A stretch of 64,000 nt of DNA from Lucinisca nassula. Taxonomy: Eukaryota > Mollusca > Bivalvia > Lucinida > Lucinidae. The stretch lies in contig OY757016.1 in assembly GCA_963580285.1 (NCBI GenBank), forward strand, positions 44,717,124-44,781,123, in the 5' to 3' direction. The notes beneath the pieces were generated by a model that did no database searches, was not told the origin of the DNA, and saw only the letters and a list, made by a program, of their open reading frames with translations. Positions 34,738 through 46,400 of this stretch are shown here, in pieces. Position 1 is the first letter of the stretch. Each line of letters starts with the position of its first letter. Both the position numbers and the translations under genes were made by a program.

Positions 34738-35250
34738 CAGCACACCAGCCTCAAGATACCTGTCATCCATTATATTTAACTTGTTGCCTGGTGCCTCCGC
34801 ACACTTTTCAAACGGGCCCATTTGCGTCACATTCCTTTACATAGGGGCCCTACAGTGGGGAAAAGCCATGTTAGGGGTGTAAATGGCCAATAAATTCGCA
34901 AAGTCTTGGGTGTTTTGTTATATTTCAGCCTCTCATCCTCTAAATATTTGTTATTCGTCTTTTACCGATAAAGCTAATTGCCTCTGCATACTACTCATAG
35001 GGGTCAAGTGAGGTCACATTCCATGTTACAGGGACAAGCGAGGGGATATTCATTATAAGTGGTGTAAATGGACGAAGTAATCAATACAGCGTCACATTTG
35101 CATTGAAATTCACACATCAAAGCCTCCAAATATCTGTACTATATTATGTTAGACATGCAGCTGGTTGCCTAGGCATAATCTTCAGAGGGTACGATTCGCG
35201 TCACAGTCCCTAATATGGGGCCCAATAAGGGGACATTTATGCAAGTAACA
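34738..35250 (-). repeat. Satellite S1, minus arm, first block
   Basis: Starts within a D-type monomer at nearly the same position where the plus arm ends, then continues through B and A types. Interrupted by an RT remnant. Confidence 0.85.
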
Positions 35251-35485
35251 GAAAAGTAGTTTAGGTCGTATTACCAAAGCGTTAATCCAAAATCATTAGT
35301 CCATAGACAAAATGGCAAATATCAATGTTCAGATCAACAGACATGGACTCCAGAACAGAAGAGTGTAATCAGGCGTCCGCGGATAGTAAGCATTACTTGG
35401 TAAGTAAACTTCGCGCACCATGCCCAACGAACGAAGAAAAGGTGTAAATGCCGAGAAGAGTATGTCCGAGATTTTGGAAGTCTTC

Positions 35486-36170
35486 CTATGGCTTTCCATT
35501 GGCAAACATATCAGAAATAATTCTGGAAATGGCCACATTGTACGGATCAACAAGATCATGGTGCCTCCCATAGAACTTCTTTAGTGTTGATACCAGTTTG
35601 TTTTTGATACCCCTGGTATAACAACCTGGTAGTGAGCACCTTCCCACGTTCCATAAAGTCCTGATACTTGGAATAGGCTCTAGCATAACCGATCAACTGT
35701 GAAACGTAAACTCCATATGCTGGTGTAGACGGGGTATTACTGCTCAGGAAGGGAAAGTAAACAATGGGAAAATTGAAGTCATCTTGTTTATCGTACAGCC
35801 CAGTAGAAAGCTTCCCGTTGTCAATATAGAGATAACAATCCAAGTATGAGGAGGAGGTTGCAGTCTCTGTTCTTCCCTAAATTTCAAGTTCACATGGATA
35901 GATGAATTGCAAGTACTCTGCGAATTTAGCATTTTTCAGAGACAATAAATCATCTATATATCTGTAGGTGAAATTGAATTGTTGTGCAAGGCGTTTCTTG
36001 CCTGCTTTGAGGAGACCTTGTACAAACTCCGCCTCATGCGAGTACAAGAACAAATCGGCAAGCAACGGTGCACAATTAGTACCCATTGTCATGCCAATTG
36101 TTTGCTGAAATAATAGGCCACTGAACTCCGAGAAAATGTTGTCAATTAGAATTCCAGCATCCTTATGACA
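35486..36170 (-). pseudogene. Reverse transcriptase remnant, C-terminal half (YIDD type)
   Basis: Reading from 36170 downwards: DAGILIDNIFSEFSGLLFQQ, then GMTMGTNCAPLLADLFLYS (RT motif B equivalent), FTYRYIDDLLSL (motif C, YIDD at about 35960-35949), IYPCELEI, DDFNFPIVYFPFL and SQLIGYARA, and finally the KKFYGRHHDLV end. The family is a widespread, poorly classified RT of invertebrate genomes. I suspect a relation to Penelope-like elements but cannot confirm it. A stop follows CELEI (about 35877) and a frameshift lies near 35610. The catalytic DD pair is present. The fragment lies in S1 with GTAAC and GTGAC at its edges, a possible 5-bp duplication. Confidence 0.8.
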
Positions 36171-36189
36171 TCTGCATCAGTGTACTTTT

Positions 36190-36817
36190 GTGGTGACAAA
36201 AATGATAACAAATATCACATACCATTCAAGACTGATTATATGTCGGAAACACGGCCTCTTAATGTCTTTGATTTATTATGTTTATCATATAGACTGATGT
36301 CAGGGCATAATCATACAATGGGTCAAGTAGCGTCACATTCTTTAGTATGAGACCCAAAGAAGGGAAATTCCATGTCAGTAATCAAAATCGTTCAAAATGT
36401 AAGTTTACCATGTTTGTGTGAATACAGCCCCTAAATACATGTCATCCATTATTTTCAACATGTTGCCTGATGTCAATGCAAACTCTTAAAATGGGTCCAA
36501 TTGCGTCACATTCCCTTACATAGGCGCCCTACATTGGTGAAAAGTCAGGTAAGTGATGTGAATAGTAAATTAATTCCAAAAGTCTTGCATGTTAAGCTTC
36601 ATCCGCTTATCCTCTAAATATTTGTAATTCCTTCTGTCTGCGATAAAGCTAAATGAATCGGCATACTACTGATAGGTGTCAAGTGGCGTCACATTCCCTG
36701 TTAAGGGGACCAACGAGGGGTAATTCAATATAGGTGGCGTAAATGGGCGAAGTAATTAATACAGCTTCTATATTAACATTAAAATTCACACATCAAAGCC
36801 TCTAAATATCTATATTG
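36190..36817 (-). repeat. Satellite S1, minus arm, second block
   Basis: C, D, B and A monomers in inverted orientation, stopping at CTATATTG (36810-36817). Confidence 0.85.
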
Positions 36818-38133
36818 AGCAGCAGGGAGGATGAATGGACTTTTTTGTTTCAGCCATGAAAGCCCCATTCAACCAATTAAGCTTCCCACCTCATTTTGAC
36901 CCAAAAACGTTTTCTTTTTGGCAAATTAAGCCTCCCAACCATAAAACATCAATATTCTCCATTTGCCAAATTAAGCCTCCCAACCACAAAAGAATTTAAT
37001 CCCAACTGGCTGCGACATACCAATGTCACCTCGTATAACAACGCGGTGTGCCCCCCCCCCACCCCCGGCTCGGCCCCACAGTGCGGGGATGAAAAATAGA
37101 AATTGTCCTCGGCATCCCCACTCGGTGGTGCCGACCCGGGACCAGCCTGCGCTCGCGTTGGGGGGCAGGGCTTGAGAAGTCATTTCATCGGGTCCCCCAA
37201 TATTGGAAGCAACATCTCCAAAATGACCTTTAAAGTGTTGACGGGATAAATATATGAATAAATCAAACAAAATGTCTAAAAAACTCAAATTCTAACGTGT
37301 TATGTACAACATGTGTAATACGAAACAGACTAAACTTTACTACTAAGACAAAATCGATACTGAAAATTTGACGCTATGAGTGGCCTATAAATAGACCACT
37401 ATAGTACATTCGCTTGCGGAAATTTACGACGATCTAAATACAAAGTTTTTTTTTTTTTAATTTTTTAATTATTGCTATACGTATGGAAGTCTTTTGCTAA
37501 CAGACTCAGTTTTTCAAAGATAAAAAAGAAAATTATCATTAATTTATTTTATGTATTACACAATTCGTAAATCGAAGCTTATCATTGTTAAAACGTTATT
37601 CATTCAATGTCCCTAGAGGGACACCCAATCCTTAACTACTAGCGCTAGATTCTCTCTCTGCCCACCCTCCCCCTAGCTTCCTCTAGTAAGATATCTAACA
37701 ACTTTCGAATAATATCCGCCCTAGTTAGAATCAGAATGTAGGGGAATGCAAAACACTGAAGGGCGAGCCTGTTACAAAAAAAGCATCCGAAACAACCCCC
37801 TCCCCCCCCCCCCACAAAAAAAAAACAAACAAACAAAAAATTACCAGGCTCTCGAATGGGCGTTTTGCTGTATTTTTGGCGTGAGTTCGAATCTCCGGAG
37901 AGACGACTTTTTTTTTAATTCGAAAACAGTTACTATAACCACACTTCTTAGATTTAAGACCACTTTTGAACAGCCCCACAGGTGGTATCTGACCAGAGAA
38001 CATTATTGCAAACACTGTGGACCCAGCTCAGACTGCTACTCGTTTGGTCTGCGCAATTGTCTAGGCGAGTTTGTAGGCCATAAGGCCAGTCACGGTCATC
38101 CCAAGGATAATAAAAGGCAAGCTCGCGTTCTTT
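36818..38133. mobile_element. 1,316-bp insertion with 8-bp target duplication
   Basis: S1 is interrupted exactly: CTATATTG stands at 36810-36817 and again at 38134-38141, and the satellite continues in phase. I see no clear terminal inverted repeats. Inside are short direct repeats (GCAAATTAAGCCTCCCAACC, near 36920 and 36965), a SINE-B fragment (37095-37275), poly(T) at about 37447-37459 and a C/A-rich run near 37797-37840. Frames here look accidental. An 8-bp duplication would fit a hAT- or Mutator-type element. Confidence 0.7.
37095..37275 (+). mobile_element. Diverged SINE-B fragment
   Basis: Contains GGGCAGGGCTTGAGAAGTCA, GGAAGCAACATCTCCAAAAT and AGTGTTGACGGGATAAAT in SINE-B order. Located within the 1,316-bp insertion. 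Confidence 0.55.
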
Positions 38134-39972
38134 CTATATTGTATTATGTTGAACATGTTCCTAGTTGCCTGGACATAATCCTTAGAGGGTATGATTTGCG
38201 TCACATTCCCTGATATGGGGCCCAATAGGGGGGACAATTGTGCACGTGACTCAAAAATGAAAACAAATTTCACATACCGTTCAAATTTGAAGATATTTCG
38301 GAACCGCAGCCTCTTAATAACTTTCATTTATTATGTTAACCATATAGACTGATGTCAGAGCAAGATCGTACTTTGAGTGAATTGGCGTCACATTCCCTAG
38401 TATGGGGCCGAAAGAGAGAACATTCAGTATAAGTGCTGAAAATCGTTATAAATGCAAGTTTAACACTTGGGTTCGAATTTCAGCCTCTCAGCCTCTAAAT
38501 ATCTGCAATTCGTTCTGTCAGCGATAAAGCTAAATGACTCTGCATACTACACATTGGGATCAAGTTGCGTCAAATTCCCTGTTAAGGGGACAAACGAGGG
38601 GAAATTCAAAATAGGTGGTGTAAAAATGGTCGAAGTAATTAATACAGCCTCTACATTTACATTAAAATTCACACATCAAAGCCCCTATATATCTATATTG
38701 TATTATAGTAAACTTGTTGCTAGTAAACTTGCATATAATCCTTAGAGGGTATATTTTGCGTCACATTCCCTTTTATGGGGCCCAATAGGGGGACAATTAT
38801 GCTAGTGGCTCAAAAATGATAACACATTTCACATACCGTTCAAACTTGAAGATATTTCGGAACCGCAGCCTCTTAATATCTTTCATTTATTATGTTTATC
38901 ATATAGACTGATGTCAGAGCAAGTTCGTATTTTGGGTGAATTGGCGTCACATTTCCTAGTATGGGGCCCAAAGAGGGGAAATTAAGTGTAAGTGCTGAAA
39001 ATCTTTATAAATGCAAGTTTAACACTTGGGTTCGAATTTCAGCCTCTCAGCCTCTAAATATCTGCAATTCGTTCTGTCAACGATAAAGCTAAATGACTCG
39101 ACATACTACTCATAGGGATCAAGTGGCGTCACATTCCCTGTTAAGGGGACCAACGAGGGGGAATTCAATATAGGCGGTGTAAATGGTCGAAATATTTAAT
39201 ACAGCCTCTACATTTACATTAAAATTCACACATCAAAGCCTCTAAATATCTATATTGTATTCTAGTAAACATGTTCCTAGTTGCCCGGACATAATCCTTA
39301 GAGGGTATGATTTGCGTCACATTCCCTGATAACGGGCCCAATAGGGGGACAATTATGCAAAGACTAAAAAATGATAACAAATTTCGCATACCGTTCAAAA
39401 TTTGAAGATATTTCGGAACCGCAGCCTCTTAATATATTTCATTTATTATGTTTACCATATAGACTGATGTCAGAGCAAGATCGTATTTTGTGTGAATTGG
39501 CGTCACATTCCCTTATATGGGGCCCGTAGAGGGGAAATTCAGTGTAAGTGCTGAAAATCTGTATAAATGCAATTTTAACACTTTGGTTCGAATTTCAGCC
39601 TCTCAGCCTCTAAATATCTATAATTCGTTTTGTCAGCGAGAAAGCTAAATGACTCGGCATACTTCTCATAGGAATCAAGTGGCGTCACATTCCCTGTAAA
39701 GGGGACCAACGACGGGCAAATCAATATAGGTGGTGTAAATGGTCGAAGTAATTAATAGAGCCTCGATCTACATTTACATTAAAATTCACACATCAAAGCC
39801 TCTAAATAACTATATTGTATTATGTTAAACATGTGCTTATGAGCCTGGACATAATCCTTAGAGGTATGATTCGTGTCACATTCCCTGATATGGGGCCCAA
39901 TAGGGGTGGGGGGTGGGGGGGCATTTATGCAATTGACTCAAAAATGATAACACATTTCACATACCATTCAAA
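38134..39972 (-). repeat. Satellite S1, minus arm, third block
   Basis: A, C, B monomers (inverted order) with the usual boxes, GCGTCACATTCC and AGCCTCTAAATATC, on the plus strand. It ends at the palindromic target TTCAAA (39967-39972) of the transposon. Confidence 0.9.
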
Positions 39973-40619
39973 GGACGGGTATCCCTAAGGGGTTTTTTTG
40001 GCCTCCTAACGATTTTGTTTATTTCTGGCTTATTGTTAACATACATATGCCTAATTATTTGGAACATATGTGTTTTTGGTATTTAACCCGGTTTTTTCTG
40101 AGTTATAGGCTCTTTAAAATCGGGTGGGGTAACTCCACACAGTTTTGACATGTATTTTGTGTCTCATTTAAAGGTAGAAAAATAGTACCATACATGACAC
40201 GTATTTATATAAAATGACAGGGGAAGGTCTAACTCTATGTTTTGTCACAAGTTTATTCACCAAAATTCACTATTGGGGGAAAAATATGGTTTAAGGAACC
40301 TTGGGTCATTTTTGAGATTTTTTAACAGTAAAGTTCTTTTTATTTCTTATATCTTCGGTATACATTAACCTATAGTGGTGAAACTCCTACCATGCAAGCA
40401 TACTGATTAGGTAATATAACTCAAATGATCATTTGAGATGTTGACCTATATTTCACGGTTGAATGAACATTCTTATTTCATGTTAATGGGTTAGATTTTT
40501 GTTTCCATCAGTTAAAGATAATTCTGGCATTTGGATAAACAGGCGATGGGTTTAAACATATTTAAATAAAACGAAAAAACAATAGAAATGTGTAAAACGT
40601 ACCCAGATGCCCCCGCCTT
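39973..40619 (+). repeat. Left long inverted repeat of the palindromic transposon
   Basis: Pairs with about 42780-43430 over its whole length with few differences. Starts GGACGGGTATCCCTAAGGGG. No coding potential is seen in this arm. Confidence 0.9.
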
Positions 40620-40887
40620 TTTGGTTTAGCTAATATGCCTGCATGACCCCTGGGGACACATTGTACATGTATGTGTCATTGAATATGTATTAGAATCAGA
40701 TATTTATGTTCGTGGGTTGGTATCTCAATATTTTGGATGTTGATGATATGAACTTGGCAGGGTAGGGGGCTTGGGCATGATTGTGTGGGTCTCAAGATAT
40801 ATGTCATAGAATGTGTCTAACCATAAACAACAGCAAATAAAAAAGTTTGGAATCTAAAAAGTCAACATATTTAATTATTGAATCAAG

Positions 40888-41553
40888 TTAATCTATTGAA
40901 GAATCGCTTTCATCGTCACCTGAACTTGAGCTGTTCCAGTCTTTTTGTGCAGCATCTTGAAGACTGTTCATATACTGTGACTTGAATGACTGTTCTCGCT
41001 CTGACTTCGGCTGATGGCGGTAAAAACCTAGATACCACAACACGGAAGCGATATGGGCACAGCAGCCAACTACCTTGATTTTATTTGGGCTTTCAAAATT
41101 CCATCCTCCTCCTTGTGAATCATTATCTCATACTGACCGGCTTCAGTATTGTGTTCGTCTGTATACGAATCGGCCTGTTTAATTGGTATATGCCCATGGT
41201 AATGTCTCTCAGCTCTGCTTCCGTTTATGGTTGGAAGTCTTCGAGGTTGGCATCATCAATAGCTTTCCATGGAGCCTTTGCACGACTGTCCCAACCCTTT
41301 TTCTCTACCTTGTCTTTAAGTTTGTTTGGTAACTTGGCGAGTTGTAGCATACGTATGGCAAGAACCTCATCAGATTCAGAATTCATTACAAGAACAGGCC
41401 TAAATGCATTTAACAAAGAACATACGATTCTGACGTAGTCACCAATGCAAGGTATGTGGGAGTTTGGCATTACATTTGAAAGTGCCTTCCATTTTTGATT
41501 CGACCATTGGCAGACTCAACCACCCACCTTACCTTGCAGAACACCTGGAATAC
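40888..41553 (-). pseudogene. DDE transposase remnant (DDE_Tnp_4/HARBI1-like), C-terminal part
   Basis: Read on the minus strand: FQVFCKVRWVVESANGRIK, then WKALSNVMPNSHIPC, DYVRIVCSLLNAFRPVLV, TEAELRDITMGIYQL, YEIMIHKEEDGILKAQIKS, and VVGCCAHIASVLWYLGF followed by an acidic Ser-rich end (SSSSGDDESDSSID) and a stop at 40888-40890. The VVESANGRIK segment matches the region of the third catalytic acid (Glu) in DDE_Tnp_4 transposases. The CCAH segment resembles the end of a SWIM-type zinc finger often fused to this family. Defects: a 1-nt frameshift after GRIK, a stop after DFQP (about 41224), further shifts, and an apparent deletion before VVGCCAH. The N-terminal two-thirds is absent. Confidence 0.8.
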
Positions 41554-41599
41554 ACTATAACTGTGAATAAAATGTTCTTCTTCTACTTATTGTCTTCTT

Positions 41600-41618
41600 T
41601 TTATTATTATTATTGTTA

Positions 41619-41660
<42 letters not shown>
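41600..41660. repeat. (TTA)n microsatellite
   Basis: About 60 bp of TTA/TTG repeats in the centre of the palindromic transposon, where the transposase frame breaks off. Confidence 0.9.
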
Positions 41661-41661
<1 letters not shown>

Positions 41662-42020
41662 TAGAGAGAATGAGAGAACTAAACATTACTCTCAATATTA
41701 CTGTTCCTGTAAATAATCATAGATCAGTCAGTTTGTTAGTCAAGCTAAAAATTCAATTGCCCAGAATGTTTTCCTATATTGCAGCATCATTCATTGTATC
41801 ATGTTAAGTACAACAGCAGCATTATCATTAGATGTATCTTCAAAGTAAGGTAACATCTTTAATGAATAGTGGAAACATATAAGCAGATAAAGGGTCTCCT
41901 TGTCTAATACCTGAATACAGAGATAGAGAGGGAGACAGGGAATACAATCTAAGGATTATGGAAGGCCCTGGACTAGCGTCCGTAATAGGGTGGCAGTGCA
42001 AATGAAGAAAATGGCGACGA

Positions 42021-42203
42021 GGTATTTGATTGCTGTGTCCATATCGCTTCTGTGTTAAAGAACCTCGGTTTTAAGGCCATCAGCCAAAGTCAGTAAAAAA
42101 TCGTTGAAGTCACAGTATATGAACAGTGTAAGAGATGCTGTTCAAAAAGAGGCAACAGCTCAAGTTCAGGTGACGATGAAAGCTATTCTTCTGTAGATTA
42201 ATT
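42021..42203 (+). pseudogene. Second, opposed copy of the transposase C-terminus
   Basis: The plus-strand translation gives CCVHIASVLKNLGFKAISQ, and after frameshifts the SSSSGDDESYSSVD end. This parallels VVGCCAHIASVLWYLGF...SSSSGDDESDSSID at 40888-41070 on the other strand. It shows that the inverted arms of the transposon extend beyond the close 650-bp match and include coding DNA. Confidence 0.75.
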
Positions 42204-42779
42204 TGATTCGGTATGCGCAAAGCATGTCAGAATACAGTTGTGAACAACCATTTTCAAATGTATATGCCTGTGTCTTCACGTAGGTGTACCACATTATTTT
42301 AGATGTGCTCTTGAAGTGGGATTATTAAAGATATTCAAGCAGACCTTTCTTATATCTCTGCATGCCAAAGGAAGACGTGAGTGAGGCATATATATTTTTT
42401 CTATGTGATGTTATGTTCGTATGTGCGTACTATGTCACACATTATTACGTTCATAACCAGGTTCACGTTTAGGTGCACATTTATGTCTGCATTTCTCCTG
42501 CAGCTCATAACTGTTTATGGTCACTGATTCTGTCTGGGGTTGGGCTATTTGATTGGACCAAAGAAAATGTGAAAAAATATGTATCTCAGCAACTGTTCAG
42601 ATTCCAACCTTTTTTATTTGATGTTGTTTATGGTCAGATGCATTCAATGACACACACAATAATGCCCCAGCCCCCTGCCCTGCCCATTTCATATCATCAA
42701 AATCCAAATATCTTATACATATATATCTGATGCTAGTGTGTTTCCCAGGGGTCATGCAGCTATATTGGCAAAGTCAAAC
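42204..42779. other. Inner right arm of the palindromic transposon
   Basis: Diverged counterpart of 40620-40887. Matching pieces (for example CCAGGGGTCATGCAG against CTGCATGACCCCTGG) are separated by indels. No gene is seen. Confidence 0.55.
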
Positions 42780-43430
42780 AGGCGGGGGCATCTGTGTTTT
42801 TGGACACATTTCTATTGTTTTTTTCGTTTGATTAAAATATGTTAAAACTCATCGCCTGTTTATCCAAATGCCGGAAATATCTAAACTCTTGAACTGATGG
42901 AAACAATAATCTAACCTATAAACATGACATAAGAATGTTCATTCAACCGTGAAATATAGGTCAACATCTCAAATGATCATTTGAGTTATATTGCCTCATC
43001 AGTATGCTTGCATGGTAGGAGTTTGACCACTATAGGTTAATGTATACCGAAGATATACGAAAAAAAAAGAACTTTACTGTTAAAAAATCTCAAAAATGAC
43101 CCAAGGTTCCTTAAACCATATTTTTCCCCCAAAAAGTGAATTTTGGTGGATAAACTTGTGACAAAACATAGAGTTAGACCTTCCCCTGTCATTTTATATA
43201 ATAACGTGTCATGTATGGTACTATTTTTCTACCTTTAAATGAGACACAAAATACATGTCAAAACTGTGAAGAGTTACCCCACCCACTTTAAAGAGCCCGT
43301 AACTCAGAAAAAACCGGCTTAAATACCAAAATCACATATGTTCCAAATAATTAGGAATATGTATGCTAACAATAAGCCAGAAATAAACAAAATCGTTAGG
43401 AGGCCAAAAAACCCTTAGGGAGACCCGTCC
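42780..43430 (-). repeat. Right long inverted repeat of the palindromic transposon
   Basis: Reverse complement of 39973-40619. Ends in GGGAGACCCGTCC. Confidence 0.9.
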
Positions 43431-46400
43431 TTTGAAGATATTTCGGAACCGCAGCCTCTTAATATCTTTCATTTATTATGTTTACCATATAGACTGATGT
43501 CAGAGCAAGATCATATTTTGGCTGAATTGGCGTCACATTCTCTAGTATGGGGCCCAAAGAGGGGAAATTCAGTGTAAGTGCTGAAAATCTTTATAAATGC
43601 AAATTTTACCACGTGGGTTCCAATTTCAGCCTCTCAGCCTCTAAATATCTGCAATTCGTTCTGTCAGCGATAAAACTAAATGACTCTGCATACTACTCAT
43701 TGGGATCAAGTGGCGTCACATTCCCTGTTAAGGGGACCAACGAGGGGAAATTCAATATACGTGGTGTAAATGGTCGAAGTAATTAATACAGCCTCTACAT
43801 TTACATTAAAATTCACACATCAAAGCCTCTGTATATCTATATTGTATTATGTTAAACATGTTCCTAGTTGCCTGGACATAATCCTTAGAGGGTATGATTG
43901 GCGTCACATTCCCTGATATGGGGCCCAATAGGGGGACAATTATGCTAGTGACTCAAAAATGATAACAAATTTCACATACCGTTCAAATTTGAAGATATTT
44001 CGGAACCGCAGCCTCTTAATATCTTTCATTTATTATGCTTACCATATAGACTGATGTCAGAGCAAGATCGTACTTATGGTGAATTGGCGTGGCCCAAAGA
44101 GGGGAAATTCAGTGTAAGTGCTGAAAATCTTTATAAATGCAAGTTTAACACTCGGGTTCGAATTTCAGCCTCTCAGCCTCTAAATATCTGTAATTCGTTC
44201 TGTCAGCGAGAGAGCTTAATGACTCGGTATACTTCTCATACGAATCAAGTGGCGTCACATTCCCTGTAAAGGGGATCAACGACGAAAAAATCAATAAAGG
44301 TGGTGTAAATGGTTGAAGTAATTAATACAGCCTCTACATTTACATTAAAATTCACACATCAAAGCCTCTAAATATCTATATTGCATTATACTAGCTATGT
44401 TCCTAGTTGCCTGGACATAATCCTCAGAGGGTATGATTCGCGTCACATTCCCTGGTATGGGGCCCAATAGGGGGACAATTATGCTAGTGACTCAAAAATG
44501 ATAACAAACTTCACATACCGTTCAAATTTGAAGATATTTCGGAACCGTAGCCTCTTAATATCTTTCATTTATTATGTTTACCATATAGACCAATGTCAGA
44601 GCAAGATCGTACTTTGGGTGAATTGGCGTCACATTCCCTAGTATGGGGCCCAAAGAGGGAAAATTCAGTGTTAGTGCTGAAAATCGTTATAAATGCAAGT
44701 TTAACACTTGGGTTCGAATTTCAGCCTCTCAGCCTCTAAATATATGTAATTCGTTCTGTCAGCGATAAAGCTAAATGACTTGGCATACTACTCATAGGGA
44801 TCAAGTGGCGTCACATTCCCTGTTAAGGGGACCAACGAGGGGAAATTCAATATACGTGGTGTAAATGGTCGAAGTAATTAATACAACCTCTACATCTACA
44901 TTAATATTCACACATCAAAGCCTCAAAATATCTATATTGTATTATGTTAAACATGTTCCTAGTTGCCTGGAAATAATCCTTAGAGAGTATGATTTGCGTC
45001 ACATTCCCTGATATGTTGCCCAATAGGGGGACAATTGTGCACGTGACTAATAAATGAAAACAAATTTCACATACCGTTCAAATTTGAAGATATTTCGGAA
45101 CCGCAGCCTCTTAATATCTTTCATTTATTATGCTTACCATATAGACTGATGTCAGAGCAAGATCGTACTTTGGGTGAATTGGCGTCACATTCCCTTATAT
45201 GTGGCCCAAAGAGGGGAAATTCGGTGTAAGTGCTGAAAATCTTTATAAATGCAAGTTTAACACTTTGGTTCGAATTTCAGCCTCTCAGCCTCTAAATAGC
45301 TGCAATTCGTTCTGTCAGGGTTAAAGCTAAATGATTCGACATACTACTCATAGGGATCAAGTGGCGTCACATTCCCTGTTAAGGGGACCAACGAGGGGAA
45401 ATTCAATATACGTGGTGTAAATGGTAGAAGTAATTAATACAGCCTCTACATTTACATTAAAATTCACACATCAAAGCCTCTAAATATCTATATTGTATTA
45501 TGTTAAACATGTTCCTAGTTGCCTGGACATAATCCTTAGAGGGTATGATTCGCGTCACATTCCCTGATATGGGGCCCAATAGGGGGACAATTATGCTAGT
45601 GACTCAAATATGATAACACATACCGTTCAAATTTGAAGATATTTCGGAACCGCAGCCTCTTAATATCTTTCATTTATTATGCTTACCATATAGACTGATG
45701 TCAGAGCATGATCGTTCTTTGGGTGAATTGGCGTCACATTCCCTTATATGTGGCCCAAAGAGGGGAAATTCAGTGTAAGTGCTGAAAATCTTAATAAATG
45801 CAAGTTTAACACTTGGGTTCGAATTTCAGCCTCCCAGCCTTTAAATATCTGTAATTCGTTCTGTCAGCGAGAAAGCTTAATGACTCGGTATACTTCTCAT
45901 AGGAATCAAGTTGCGTCACATTTCCTGTAAAGGGGACCAACGACGAAAAAATCAATATAGGTGGTGTAAATGGTTGAAGTAATTAATACAGCCTCTACAT
46001 TTACATTAAAATTCACACATCAAAGCCTCTAAATATCTATATTATTAGACATGTTCCTATTTGCCTGGACATAATCCTCAGAGGGTATGATTCGCGTCAC
46101 ATTCCCTGGTATGGGGCCCAATAGGGGGACAATTATGCTAGTGACTCAAAAATGATAACAAACTTCACATACCGTTAAATTTGAAGATATTTCGGAACCG
46201 TAGCCTCTTAATATCTTTCATTTATTATGTTAACCATATAGACCGATGTCAGAGCAAGATCGTACTTTGGGTGAATTGACGTCACATTCCCTAGTATGGG
46301 GCCCAAAAAGGGGAAATTCAGTGTTAGTGCTGAAAATCTTTATAAATGCACGTTCAACACTTGGGTTCGAATTTCAGCCTTTCAGCCTCTTAATATCTGT

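Larger units (their letters stand above)
39973..43430. mobile_element. 3.46-kb palindromic DNA transposon (HARBI1-like remnant)
   Basis: The ends are long inverted repeats: about 650 bp from 39973 to 40619 pair closely with about 42780-43430, and weaker pairing continues inward over transposase remnants on both sides. The tips read GGACGGGT and ACCCGTCC. The satellite resumes precisely: TTCAAA before and TTTGAA after form the uninterrupted S1 sequence TTCAAATTTGAA, with no target duplication. The interior holds transposase pieces in both orientations and a TTA microsatellite. It looks like two element ends joined head to head. The family is inferred from the transposase remnant. Confidence 0.85.

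Noticed and set aside
36896..37099. Protein frame in the 1.3-kb insertion
   Set aside because: It consists partly of short direct repeats and a C run and overlaps a SINE-B fragment.
41085..41438. 117-codon plus-strand frame in the transposon
   Set aside because: It is antisense to the transposase remnant, whose minus-strand motifs (VVESANGRIK, CSLLNAFRPVL) are convincing.
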